A DNA stretch of 64,000 nt. It comes from JBBWZH01 sp035544115 (GTDB lineage: Bacteria; Actinomycetota; Actinomycetes; Mycobacteriales; CADCTP01). The translations under genes and the position numbers were made by a program. Shown here piece by piece: positions 7,755 through 16,299 of the stretch. Every line of letters begins with the position of its first letter. Within the stretch, counting starts at the first letter, position 1. Location of the stretch: contig OY970235.1 in NCBI GenBank assembly GCA_963714145.1, forward strand, positions 2,666,001 to 2,730,000. Reading direction: 5' to 3'. Under the pieces are notes generated by a model. The model was not told where the DNA came from. It did not search any database and was given only the letters and a program-made list of their open reading frames with translations.

Positions 7755-8108
7755 TCAGCTGAAGACCGGCGCGAGGTCGATGTAGATCTGCCAGTCGCGG
7801 ACCAGATCCCCCTGGTACGTCAGGACATCCGCGTTCGGCACGGTGACCGCCTTGCCGTCCTTGCGCCGGTACTCGACGTCGGCCTGGATGATCACGGTGT
7901 CGCCGAGCTCCCACACCTGCCGGATGTGGTGGGTCATCCCGTCGATCGTGCCGAAGAAGCCGGCGACCGCGTCGCGTACCTCGGCCCGGCCGGTCAGCGG
8001 GTCGGCGTTGCCGAACCGGAACGACACGTCCGGCGTCAGGTGGCGGACGAACCTGTCCGGTTCCATCGTGTCGATGTCGGCGAAGGTGCTGGTGACGTCC
8101 CGGCTCAT
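7755..8108 (-). CDS. SnoaL/NTF2-like small protein
   Basis: A 117-residue protein with the NTF2-like cone-fold pattern: N-terminal helix with MEPDRFVRHLTPDVSFRFGN, then GRAEVRDAVAGFFGTIDGMTHHI and beta-strands ending DWQIYIDLAP. The family includes isomerases, dehydratases and cyclases as well as non-enzymatic proteins. First gene of the operon ending at 5973, with an operator 43 bases upstream of its ATG. Function in the pathway is unknown. Confidence 0.75.
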   Translation of the reverse strand: MSRDVTSTFADIDTMEPDRFVRHLTPDVSFRFGNADPLTGRAEVRDAVAGFFGTIDGMTHHIRQVWELGDTVIIQADVEYRRKDGKAVTVPNADVLTYQGDLVRDWQIYIDLAPVFS

Positions 8109-8150
8109 GGGGTGCTCCCGTCCGCGGCGATCCGGTGGATCGAGGTCCCC

Positions 8151-8166
8151 AAACTGTATGCAGTTA
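8151..8166. promoter_or_regulatory. GntR-type operator, copy 3 of 3 (most symmetric)
   Basis: AAACTGTATGCAGTTA holds a perfect AACTG-TATG-CAGTT palindrome. It lies upstream of the SnoaL/dioxygenase/hydrolase operon (minus strand). TACAGT on the minus strand is a possible -10 element overlapped by the site. Confidence 0.77.
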
Positions 8167-8728
8167 ATCGGTCAGAGCGCAACGGCCCGGTAGGACCGGG
8201 TAACCCGGCGGTCGCGGTCCGGTGCGGTCAGCCGGCGCGGCGGCCCCTGGGTCCGGCGGTCGCGAGCTGGGCCGGCGCTACCGGGCCGGCCGGCTTGGCG
8301 GTTGCCGCCGGCCCGGTAGCGCCGGCCGGTATCGCGCGGCCGACCAGAGTCGGCAGCGCGCGGACCGCGACGATCGACGCTGCGGGCAGCCGGACCCAGT
8401 GCACGGCGGTACCCCTTCCAGGACGGCTACCAACGCGAGCGGCGCCGTGGCGGGTCAGGGCGGCACGGGAACCAGGCACGGTGCGAAGCCGGCAGCCGGC
8501 AGGCCTGGCAACGCCCCCCGTGGACCCTCGTCACCGTACGGCCCGGGCCGCCTGCCCGGCATGAGCCGACCAGGTGGTGCGGGCACACCGGTCCATCACC
8601 CGCCGTACCCGGCGGGACTGGCGCCGGGCCCGGGTCCGATTCCGGGGCGGAGCTCCGGATTGCCCCCCTTTCCATCCGCTTGACCGGAGTAGATGCTGGA
8701 GCGGACCAACGGAGGTCTGGAGGTAGAT
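8167..8728. other. Gene-free divergent intergenic region
   Basis: About 560 bases between the operator and the GH35 start. Apart from the inverted repeat at 8270-8327 and two GGAGGT-like ribosome-binding sequences at the right end, I see no conserved coding pattern. Short open frames here (for example 8228-8479 complement) are compositionally simple and unsupported. The right part must hold the GH35 promoter. Confidence 0.6.
8270..8327. repeat. Perfect 21-bp inverted repeat (stem-loop)
   Basis: Arms 8270-8290 (beginning GGCCGGCGCTACCGGGC) and 8307-8327 are exact complements around a 16-base spacer. It lies in a divergent control region rather than at a gene end, so a terminator role is not obvious. 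It could be a remnant of a mobile element end, an operator or an RNA hairpin. Confidence 0.7.
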
Positions 8729-11700
8729 GTGCTCTTGCAGCTGCGCCGGCTGTCCACCCTGGTGATCGCGATGCTGCTCGGCGGGTTGCTGGTCGGCCCG
8801 GCCGCGGCGGCTCCGGCAGCCGACCATCAGACACCGGTCACCCACACGGTCGGGGTCGACCACTACTCGGTCACCGTCGACGGGCAGCGGGTGTACCTGT
8901 GGTCCGCGGAGTTCCACTACTGGCGGCTGCCCAGCCCGGACCTCTGGCGGGACGTGCTGCAGAAGCTGAAGGCGGCCGGGTTCAACGCGACCTCGATCTA
9001 CTTCGACTGGGCCTATCACTCGCCGGCACCCGGCCGGTACGACTTCACCGGCGTCCGCGACGTCGACCGGCTGCTGCGGATCGCGGCCGAGGTGGGCATC
9101 TACGTGATCGCCCGGCCCGGGCCGTACATCAACGCGGAGACCGACTCGGGCGGCTTCCCCGGCTGGCTGCAGACGCAGGCCGGCCGGGCCAGGTCCAGCG
9201 CGCCCGACTACACCGCGGCCTACCAGGACTGGCTGCGGCACATCGACCCGATCATCGCCCGGCACCAGCTGACCACCGGCGGCGGCACCGTGCTGCTCTA
9301 CCAGGCCGAGAACGAGTACGGCAGCAACGGCGACCCCGCGTACATGACGCAGCTGCAGCAGCAGATCCAGGCCGACGGCATCACCGTGCCGGTCACCCAC
9401 AACTACTGCTGCGGCGCGTCCACCTGGGCGACCGGGCCGGGTTCGGTGCCGGTGCCGGGCCGGGACAGCTACCCGCAGGGCTTCAACTGCTCCAGCCCCA
9501 CCGTCTGGCGCGGCGTCGACACGCTGACCCGGCTACGCGACGACGTGCCGGTGTTCACCCCCGAGTACCAGGGTGGCGCGTTCGACCCGTGGGGCGGGCC
9601 GGGCTACGAGAAGTGCCGGCAGCTGATCGGACCGGACTTCGAGAAGGTGTTCTACAAGAACAACGTCGCCAACGGCGCGACGATCCAGAACTTCTACATG
9701 ACCTACGGCGGCACGTCCTGGGGCTGGCTGGCCGACCCGAGCCAGGTCTACACCTCCTACGACTACGGCGCGGCGATCGCCGAGGACCGCGAGCTCACCG
9801 GCAAGTACGACGAGCTGAAGCGGCAGGGCGGCTTCGTCACCTCGGTCGCGCCGCTGGCCAAGACCGACCCGATCGGCAGCGCCGCCACGTCCGACCCGGC
9901 GGTGCTGGCCACCGCTCGGGTCAACCCGGACGACAACACCCACTTCTACGTGCTGCGGCACCGGGACAGCACGTCCACCGCGACCAACAGCACGCACCTG
10001 GCGATCGATCTCGGCGCCCGCGGCAACTTCACCTTCGACGACGCCGACCCGGCCCTGACCTACACCGGTTCCTGGACGCACGCGGCCAACCAGAGCTACA
10101 CCACCGGCGACTACCGCAACACCGAGTCGTTCAGCTCGGTGGCCGGCGACAGCGTCTCGGCCAGCTTCACCGGGACGTCGGTGCGCTGGCTGTCCTCGCT
10201 GGACGCCAACCACGGCATCGCGGACGTCTTCCTGGACGGGGTCAAGGTGTCCACTGTGGATACCTACGGAACGCCGAAGGCGTTCGGGCAGGTGCTGTAC
10301 TCGGCCGACAACCTGCCGGCCGGCCCGCACACGCTGACGGTGACCGCCACCGGCACCCGCAACCCGGCCGCGTCCGGCACGTTCGTGGTGGTGGACGCGA
10401 TCGACACGCCGGCTGCCGGCGGCGAGGTCTACCCGAGCGTCCCGCAGCAGCCGGGCACCAGCATCACGCTGGCCGGGCGGGACGCCAAGACGCTGGTCGC
10501 CGGCTACCAGTTCGGCGCGCAGCGGCTGCAGTACTCCACCTCCGAGATCATGACCCAGGCCCGGATCGGCGGCCGGGACGTGGCGCTGCTGTACGGGCGG
10601 TCCGGGCAGGACGGCGAGACCGTGCTGCGCTACCCGGCCGCGCCGGCCGTCACCGTGCTCGCCGGCACGGTCGCGTCCAGCTGGGACGGCAGCCGCGGCG
10701 ATCTGCGGCTGAACTACAGCCACGACGGGCTGGCCGAGGTGCTGATCACGCCGGCCGGCGGGGTGCCGCTGTTGCTGCTGCTGGCCACCGACGAGGTCGC
10801 GGCGCAGTTCTGGCGGTCCGACACGGCGGCCGGGCCGGTGCTGGTGCGCGGGCCCGAACTGGTCCGCACCGCCACCGCCGGCCCCGGCCGGCTGGCGGTC
10901 ACCGGCGACCTCGCGGCCGACACCCGGCTGCAGGTCTGGGCGGCCGGCGCACCCCGGCTGACCTGGAACGGCCGTCCACTGCGGACGGTGCCGGGGCGGG
11001 ACGGGTCGCTGGCGGCCGGCCCCGTGGCCGGGCCGCGGCCGGTGACCCTGCCGGCGCTGACCGGCTGGCGGTTCACCCCGGCCACCCCCGAGGCGGATCC
11101 GGCCTTCGACGACGGCCGGTGGGCGCTGGCCGACAAGGCGACCACCAACAACCCGACCAAGCCGGCCATGCCGCCGGTGCTCTACGCCGACGAGTACGGC
11201 TACCACTACGGCGACGTCTGGTACCGGGGCCGGTTCACCGCGGCCGGCACCGAGACCGGCGTGAACATCTCGGCGCTCACCGGCCGGGCCGGCCTCTACA
11301 GCGCCTGGCTGAACGGCGTCTTCCTGGGCAGCAGCGGCGCCGCGACGCACCGGTTCGACTTCCCGGCCGGCGCGGTCCGGGCCGGCGCGACGAACGTGCT
11401 GGCCGTGCTGGTCGAGAACATGGGCCACAACGAGGACTTCAACGCCGACGACTCGCACAAGCAGCCGCGCGGGCTGACCGGCGCCGCGCTGCTCGGCTCC
11501 ACCGCCCGGCTCGGCTGGCGGATCCAGGGCAGCCTGGGCGGCGAGCAGTTGGTCGACCCGACCCGCGGGCCGTTCAACGTGGGCGGCCAGTACGGCGAGC
11601 GCGCCGGCTACCACCTGCCCGGCTTCCCGGACCGGCGCTGGCAGCCGGTCACCCTCCCGCACCCGGACGCCACGCCGGGCACCTCCTGGTACCGCACCAC

Positions 11701-12811
11701 GTTCACGCTGCGGCTGCCGCCCGGCCAGGACGTACCGCTGGGCATCCGGCTGGACGACGACCCGGCCCGGCACTACCGGGCGCTGATCTACCTCAACGGG
11801 TGGCAGCTCGGCCGGTACATCAACGACGTCGGCCCGCAGCACTCGTTCCCGGTGCCGCCCGGCATCCTGCGCACCGACGGCCGCAACACCCTGGCCATCG
11901 CGGTCTGGAACGCCGACGCCAGCACCGGCGGGCTGGGTCAGGTCAGCCTGGAGCAGTACGGCAACGTCAGCACCAGCCTGCGGGTGTCCGATGTGGACAG
12001 TCCCGGCTACCGCGCCGCCGACTTCGCGGTCCGCCCGTCCACCGCGGCGCTGGATCTCGCCGGGCCCGACACGATCGTCCGCGGCGGCAGCGGCACCGTG
12101 CGCACCACACTGACCGCGGCCGGCCGGGACCTCCGCGACGTGTCGGTCCGGCTGTCCACACCGGACGGTTGGACGGCCACGCCGAGCGGGCCGGTGCGGT
12201 TCGGTCGGGTCGGCGCCGGCCGGTCGGTCACCGTCGACTGGCAGCTGACCGCGCCGGCCGGCGAGCAGCCGGCCGCCGCGGTGCTGGACGCGGTCGCGAC
12301 CTACCGGGTGCGCGGCCACGCCGACCGGGCGACCGGCACCGGCACGGTCGGCGTGCCCACCCCGCCGCCGACCGGTGACAACTGGGTCAGCGACCTGCCG
12401 TTCGTGGCCACCAACGGCTGGGGCCCGGTCGAGCGGGACATGTCCAACGGCGAGGCGCTGGCCGGTGACGGCCGGCCGATCACGATCGCCGGCACCCGGT
12501 ACGCCAAGGGCCTCGGCGTGCACCCGGCCGGCGACGTCACGCTGAACCTGGCCGGCAACTGCACCCGGTTCACCGCCACCGTCGGCGTGGACGACGAGGT
12601 CGGCAACGCCGGCAGCGTCCGCTTCTCGGTCGTCGGCGACGGCCGCACGCTGACCGTGACACCGGTACTGACCGGCAGCTCCCCATCATCCACAGTGGAC
12701 GTCGACCTGACCGGCGTCGGCCAGCTCGACCTGATCGTGGACGACGGCGGCGACGGCAACGGCACCGACCACTCCGACTGGGCCGACGCCATGCTGCACT
12801 GCGCCACCTGA
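8729..12811 (+). CDS. Secreted GH35 beta-galactosidase with C-terminal NPCBM domain
   Basis: A 1360-residue protein. A signal peptide (LRRLSTLVIAMLLGGLL then AAAAPAAD) precedes a GH35 barrel with acid/base Glu196 (QAENEYG) and nucleophile Glu279 (FTPEYQGG). A beta-sandwich around residues 440-570, jelly-roll modules typical of large beta-galactosidases (about 770-1080), an NEW3-like stretch and a C-terminal NPCBM module (from about 1216; GLGVHPAGDVTLNL, DDEVGN) follow. It probably removes terminal galactose from plant or other polysaccharides outside the cell. The start is GTG 8729, with TGGAGGT upstream; an ATG at 8693 would add 12 residues before the signal. It is convergent with the AfsR-type gene. 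Confidence 0.9.
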   Translation: MLLQLRRLSTLVIAMLLGGLLVGPAAAAPAADHQTPVTHTVGVDHYSVTVDGQRVYLWSAEFHYWRLPSPDLWRDVLQKLKAAGFNATSIYFDWAYHSPAPGRYDFTGVRDVDRLLRIAAEVGIYVIARPGPYINAETDSGGFPGWLQTQAGRARSSAPDYTAAYQDWLRHIDPIIARHQLTTGGGTVLLYQAENEYGSNGDPAYMTQLQQQIQADGITVPVTHNYCCGASTWATGPGSVPVPGRDSYPQGFNCSSPTVWRGVDTLTRLRDDVPVFTPEYQGGAFDPWGGPGYEKCRQLIGPDFEKVFYKNNVANGATIQNFYMTYGGTSWGWLADPSQVYTSYDYGAAIAEDRELTGKYDELKRQGGFVTSVAPLAKTDPIGSAATSDPAVLATARVNPDDNTHFYVLRHRDSTSTATNSTHLAIDLGARGNFTFDDADPALTYTGSWTHAANQSYTTGDYRNTESFSSVAGDSVSASFTGTSVRWLSSLDANHGIADVFLDGVKVSTVDTYGTPKAFGQVLYSADNLPAGPHTLTVTATGTRNPAASGTFVVVDAIDTPAAGGEVYPSVPQQPGTSITLAGRDAKTLVAGYQFGAQRLQYSTSEIMTQARIGGRDVALLYGRSGQDGETVLRYPAAPAVTVLAGTVASSWDGSRGDLRLNYSHDGLAEVLITPAGGVPLLLLLATDEVAAQFWRSDTAAGPVLVRGPELVRTATAGPGRLAVTGDLAADTRLQVWAAGAPRLTWNGRPLRTVPGRDGSLAAGPVAGPRPVTLPALTGWRFTPATPEADPAFDDGRWALADKATTNNPTKPAMPPVLYADEYGYHYGDVWYRGRFTAAGTETGVNISALTGRAGLYSAWLNGVFLGSSGAATHRFDFPAGAVRAGATNVLAVLVENMGHNEDFNADDSHKQPRGLTGAALLGSTARLGWRIQGSLGGEQLVDPTRGPFNVGGQYGERAGYHLPGFPDRRWQPVTLPHPDATPGTSWYRTTFTLRLPPGQDVPLGIRLDDDPARHYRALIYLNGWQLGRYINDVGPQHSFPVPPGILRTDGRNTLAIAVWNADASTGGLGQVSLEQYGNVSTSLRVSDVDSPGYRAADFAVRPSTAALDLAGPDTIVRGGSGTVRTTLTAAGRDLRDVSVRLSTPDGWTATPSGPVRFGRVGAGRSVTVDWQLTAPAGEQPAAAVLDAVATYRVRGHADRATGTGTVGVPTPPPTGDNWVSDLPFVATNGWGPVERDMSNGEALAGDGRPITIAGTRYAKGLGVHPAGDVTLNLAGNCTRFTATVGVDDEVGNAGSVRFSVVGDGRTLTVTPVLTGSSPSSTVDVDLTGVGQLDLIVDDGGDGNGTDHSDWADAMLHCAT

Positions 12812-12837
12812 CCGCGCGGGCCGGGCGGGCCGGCCGG

Positions 12838-15800
12838 TCAGGAGAGCTGGGCGGCGATCTCGGCGCCTTCCGGGGCGCCGAGGTCGGTGTAGAGCCGCAG
12901 GGCCTGCCGCCAGTGCGCCCGGGCGGCGTCGGTGCTGCCGAGCGCGGCCAGGGCCCGGGCGATGCCGTCGTGCGCGCGGGCCTGGGTCCGCGGCTCGCGC
13001 AGCGCGGTGGCCAGGCTGAGCGCCTCCCGGTGGCTGTCGGCCGCGGCTTCGGCCGCGCCGAGTTGCCGCAGCGTCTCGCCGGCGCTGTTGAGCGCCTCGG
13101 TGCACAGGTGGTTGTTGCCGGTCTCGCGGGCCAGCGCGACCGCCTCACGGTGGTGGGCCAGCGCGCTGGTGTAGTCGCCGACCCGCCGGTACGCCGAGCC
13201 GACACTGTCCAGCGCGTGGCCCTCCAGCTCGCGGTAGCCGATCTCGCGGGCGATCGCGAGCGCCTGCTGGTAGTGCGCCAGCGCGGTGCGGAACTCGCCG
13301 GTCTGCTCGTACACGTTGCCGAGGTTGTTCAGCGTGCTCGCCACGCCGGCCCGGTCACCGATCTCGCTGGCGATGGCCAGCGCCTGCCGCTTGTGTTCGA
13401 GCGCTTCGCCGTAGCGGCCGAGGTACTCACTCACGTTGCCCAGGTTGTCCAGGCCGCGGGCCTCGCCCGGCCGGTCGCCGGTGTCCCGCGCGACCGCGAC
13501 CGCGTCCCGGTAGCGGTCCAGCGCCGCGGTGTACTCCCCGAGGTGCTCGTGCATCAGGCCGATGTTGTTCAGCGCCCGGATCTCGATCGTGCGCTCGCCG
13601 CCGGACCGGGCCAGCTCCAGCGCCTGCCGGTAGTGGTCGAGCGCCGCCGGGTAGCGCTCGGTCCGCCAGTAGATGACGCCGAGGTTGCACAGTGCCCGCG
13701 CCGCGCCGGCCCGGTCGGCGGCATCGGCGGCGGCGACCCGGACCGCCCAGCCGTGCAGCAGTTCCGCCTCCGGGTAGAAGCCGCCGACGTCGAGATACCG
13801 GTGCAGGATGGCCGACAGCCGGCCGACCGGGCCGGGGTGGCCGGTGTCGGCCGCGGCACCGGCGGCGGCCACCAGGTTGGCCCGTTCGGCGTCCAGCCAG
13901 GCGGTCGCGGCGGCGGCGTCCGGCAGCGGCGGCACCGGCGTGGCCGGCCGCGGGACCGCCGGCCGGCGGTCCTTCTCGTAGCCGGCGTAGTGATCCATCG
14001 CCAGTGCGGCGGCGTACGTGTAGTGCTCCAGCAGCCGGGCCAGCGCCGCGTCGGCGTCGGCCGGGTCGGTGCCGGCGGCCAGCTCGGCCGCATACGCGCG
14101 GAGCAGGTCGTGCAGCCGGAACCGGTCCCAGCCGGGCTGCGGCTCGACCAGGTAGCCGGCCGCCAGCGTGCCGACCAGCCGCCGGGCCCGGGCGACCGTG
14201 GTGCCAGCCAGCGCGGCCACCGCGTAGCTGTCGAAGTCCCGGCCGGGGTGCCGGCCGAGCAGCCGGAACACCCGGGCGGCCGGCGCCGGCAGGTGCCGGT
14301 ACGACCAGGAGAAGACGGCCCGGACGGCGGTCGCCGGGTCGTCGCCGGCGGCCAGCGCGTCCAGCTGGCCGGCCCGCAGTTCGGCGACCAGCCCGGCCAG
14401 CGCGGCGGTGCGCCGGGCGGCCGCCAGCTCGGCCGCCACCCGCAGTGCCAGCGGCAGCCGGGCGCACTGCTCGACCAGCGCCTGCGCCGCGGCCGGCTCG
14501 GCGTCGACCCGCGGGCCGATCAGCCGCCGGAGCAGGTCGAGCGCCGCGGCGGGCGGCAGCAGGTCCAGCTCCACCCGGCGGGCGCCGTCCCGGGCGACCA
14601 GGCCGGCCAGCGAGTCCCGGCTGGTCACGATGACCCGGCTGGCCGAGCCGCCAGGCAGCAGCGGCCGCACCTGCTCGGCGGACCCGGCGTTGTCGAGCAC
14701 CAGCAGCAGCCGGCGGTCCGCCACCTCGGTGCGGTACCGGGCGGCCAGCTCCGCCGGATCGCCGGGCAGCTGCGCACTGTCGACGCCGAGGCCGCGCAGG
14801 AAACCGGCCAGCACCGCGGCCGGAGCCAGCGCCGGGCTCGGCCCGAACCCGCGCAGGTCGACGTACAGGCAGCCGTCCGGGAAGGCGTCGGCGGACCGGT
14901 GCGCCCAGCGCAGCGCCAGCGCGGTCTTGCCGACCCCGGCGGTGCCGCTGATCGCCGAGATCACCACCGGACCGCCCCCACCGGCCGAGCCGACGGACCC
15001 GGCTGGGCCAGCGGACCCAGCCAACTCGACTGGGCCAGCGACATCGACTGGGCCAGCCGGGCCGGCTGACCCGGCCGAGCCGCCCGCTCCGGCCGACCCG
15101 GCGAACCCGGCTGGGCCAGCCGGGCCGGCTGACCGGGTCAGGCCGGCCAGCCGGTCCAACTCGGCCAGGCCGTCCAGTACAGCCAGTTCGGCCTCCCGGC
15201 CGACGAACACCGCCGGCTCGGCCGGCAACTGCCGCGGCGTCCGCCGTCCCGGTGCAGTGGTGCCCGGCGCTGCCGCGGTGGCGCCCGGTGCCGCGGTGGC
15301 CGGCGGTGTCGCGGTGGGCGGGGCGGCGGGGCTGAGGCGGTCGCCGCGGAGCATGCGCTGGTGCAGGTCGCGGACCGGTGGGCCGGGCTGCACGCCGAGT
15401 TCCGCGTCGAGCAGCGCGTACAACCGCTGGTAGGCGCCCAGCGCCTCGCCCTGCCGGCCGCTGGCGTACAGGCCGCGCATCAACTGCTCCCAGAGCCGCT
15501 CGCGCAGCGGGTACTGCTCGACCAGGCCACCGAGATCGACCGCGGCCGCGGCGTGCTCCCCCACCGCGAGCCGGGCCTCGATCCATTCCTCGACCGCCGC
15601 CAGCCGCCGCCCCTCCAGCACCCGCACCTGCTGTTGCAGCGCCGCCGGCACCGGCAGCGTCCCGAGCACCGGGCCGCGCCAGAGCGCCAGTGCCAGCCGC
15701 AGCCGATCGACCGCGGCGCCGGGCCGGCCGCCGGCCAGGTCGCGCCGGCCCTCGTCCAGCAGCAGGTCGAAGCGCAGCGCGTCCAGCCGGTCCGGCCGGA

Positions 15801-16080
15801 CCAGCAGCGTGTAGCCGCCCGGTCCGGACTCGATGCTGGGGTCGTCCGGGTCGCCGGTGCGCAGCAGCCGGCGCAGCTCGCTCACGTAGGTGCGCAGGTT
15901 CGCGGCCGCGGACGCCGGCGGCCGGCCGTCCCAGAGGCAGTCGGTGAGCCAGCCCACCGGCAGCGCGGCGTTGGGGCGCAACGCCAGCACGCCGAGCACC
16001 AGCCGGGCCAGCCGCCGCCCGGGCAGCAGCACCCGGTCGCCGCTGCGCAGCTGCAGCGGCCCCAGCACACCGACTTCCAT
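12838..16080 (-). CDS. AfsR/SARP-family regulator (BTAD, NB-ARC, TPR)
   Basis: A 1080-residue STAND regulator: OmpR-like DNA-binding domain 1-75, bacterial transcriptional activation domain about 95-245, AAA/NB-ARC module with FVGREAEL (292-299), Walker A GTAGVGKTAL (379-388) and Walker B LLLVLDNAG, then about nine tetratricopeptide repeats (for example EALEHKRQALAIASEIGDRA). It is a candidate pathway activator of secondary metabolism or morphology. A collagen-like Gly-Xaa-Yaa insert (317-370) separates the FVGR motif from the P-loop, which is unusual. It is divergent from the G1 peptidase gene, which could be a target. Confidence 0.88.
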   Translation of the reverse strand: MEVGVLGPLQLRSGDRVLLPGRRLARLVLGVLALRPNAALPVGWLTDCLWDGRPPASAAANLRTYVSELRRLLRTGDPDDPSIESGPGGYTLLVRPDRLDALRFDLLLDEGRRDLAGGRPGAAVDRLRLALALWRGPVLGTLPVPAALQQQVRVLEGRRLAAVEEWIEARLAVGEHAAAAVDLGGLVEQYPLRERLWEQLMRGLYASGRQGEALGAYQRLYALLDAELGVQPGPPVRDLHQRMLRGDRLSPAAPPTATPPATAAPGATAAAPGTTAPGRRTPRQLPAEPAVFVGREAELAVLDGLAELDRLAGLTRSAGPAGPAGFAGSAGAGGSAGSAGPAGPVDVAGPVELAGSAGPAGSVGSAGGGGPVVISAISGTAGVGKTALALRWAHRSADAFPDGCLYVDLRGFGPSPALAPAAVLAGFLRGLGVDSAQLPGDPAELAARYRTEVADRRLLLVLDNAGSAEQVRPLLPGGSASRVIVTSRDSLAGLVARDGARRVELDLLPPAAALDLLRRLIGPRVDAEPAAAQALVEQCARLPLALRVAAELAAARRTAALAGLVAELRAGQLDALAAGDDPATAVRAVFSWSYRHLPAPAARVFRLLGRHPGRDFDSYAVAALAGTTVARARRLVGTLAAGYLVEPQPGWDRFRLHDLLRAYAAELAAGTDPADADAALARLLEHYTYAAALAMDHYAGYEKDRRPAVPRPATPVPPLPDAAAATAWLDAERANLVAAAGAAADTGHPGPVGRLSAILHRYLDVGGFYPEAELLHGWAVRVAAADAADRAGAARALCNLGVIYWRTERYPAALDHYRQALELARSGGERTIEIRALNNIGLMHEHLGEYTAALDRYRDAVAVARDTGDRPGEARGLDNLGNVSEYLGRYGEALEHKRQALAIASEIGDRAGVASTLNNLGNVYEQTGEFRTALAHYQQALAIAREIGYRELEGHALDSVGSAYRRVGDYTSALAHHREAVALARETGNNHLCTEALNSAGETLRQLGAAEAAADSHREALSLATALREPRTQARAHDGIARALAALGSTDAARAHWRQALRLYTDLGAPEGAEIAAQLS
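14971..15132 (-). repeat. Collagen-like Gly-Xaa-Yaa coding repeat inside the AfsR-type gene
   Basis: Codons 317-370 encode mostly Gly-Pro/Ser-Ala triplets (GPA, GSA, GPV), about 15 of 17 in register with two interruptions (DVA, ELA). At DNA level it is a degenerate GC-rich 9-bp array. A second AfsR-type gene in this window carries a similar tract at 39621-39809. Confidence 0.8.
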
Positions 16081-16299
16081 CGCACCCGCCGACCTGTCCG
16101 GGCCGCGAATCGCCGGCCCCGCCGGGCCGAATCATCGTACGGACGCACCGGCCACCGGGCCGGAACCGCCGATTCGCTGGCTGGGCAGCACGGATCCGGA
16201 TATGCGCGGACGTGTGCGGCGGCCGGACACGATGCGCCCGGCGGCGGACGCGCCGCCGGATCCGTCCCCGGATCCGTGTCATTTGAGGGAGGAAAACAG

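Noticed and set aside
8228..8479. 83-codon minus-strand frame in the region before the GH35 gene
   Set aside because: No ribosome-binding site, low-complexity Ala/Gly/Pro content, and it spans the perfect inverted repeat.
9533..12523. 996-codon open frame opposite the GH35 gene
   Set aside because: The GH35 reading frame is fully supported by domain motifs. The antisense translation is low complexity (Gly/Arg/Val/His), as expected opposite GC-rich coding DNA.
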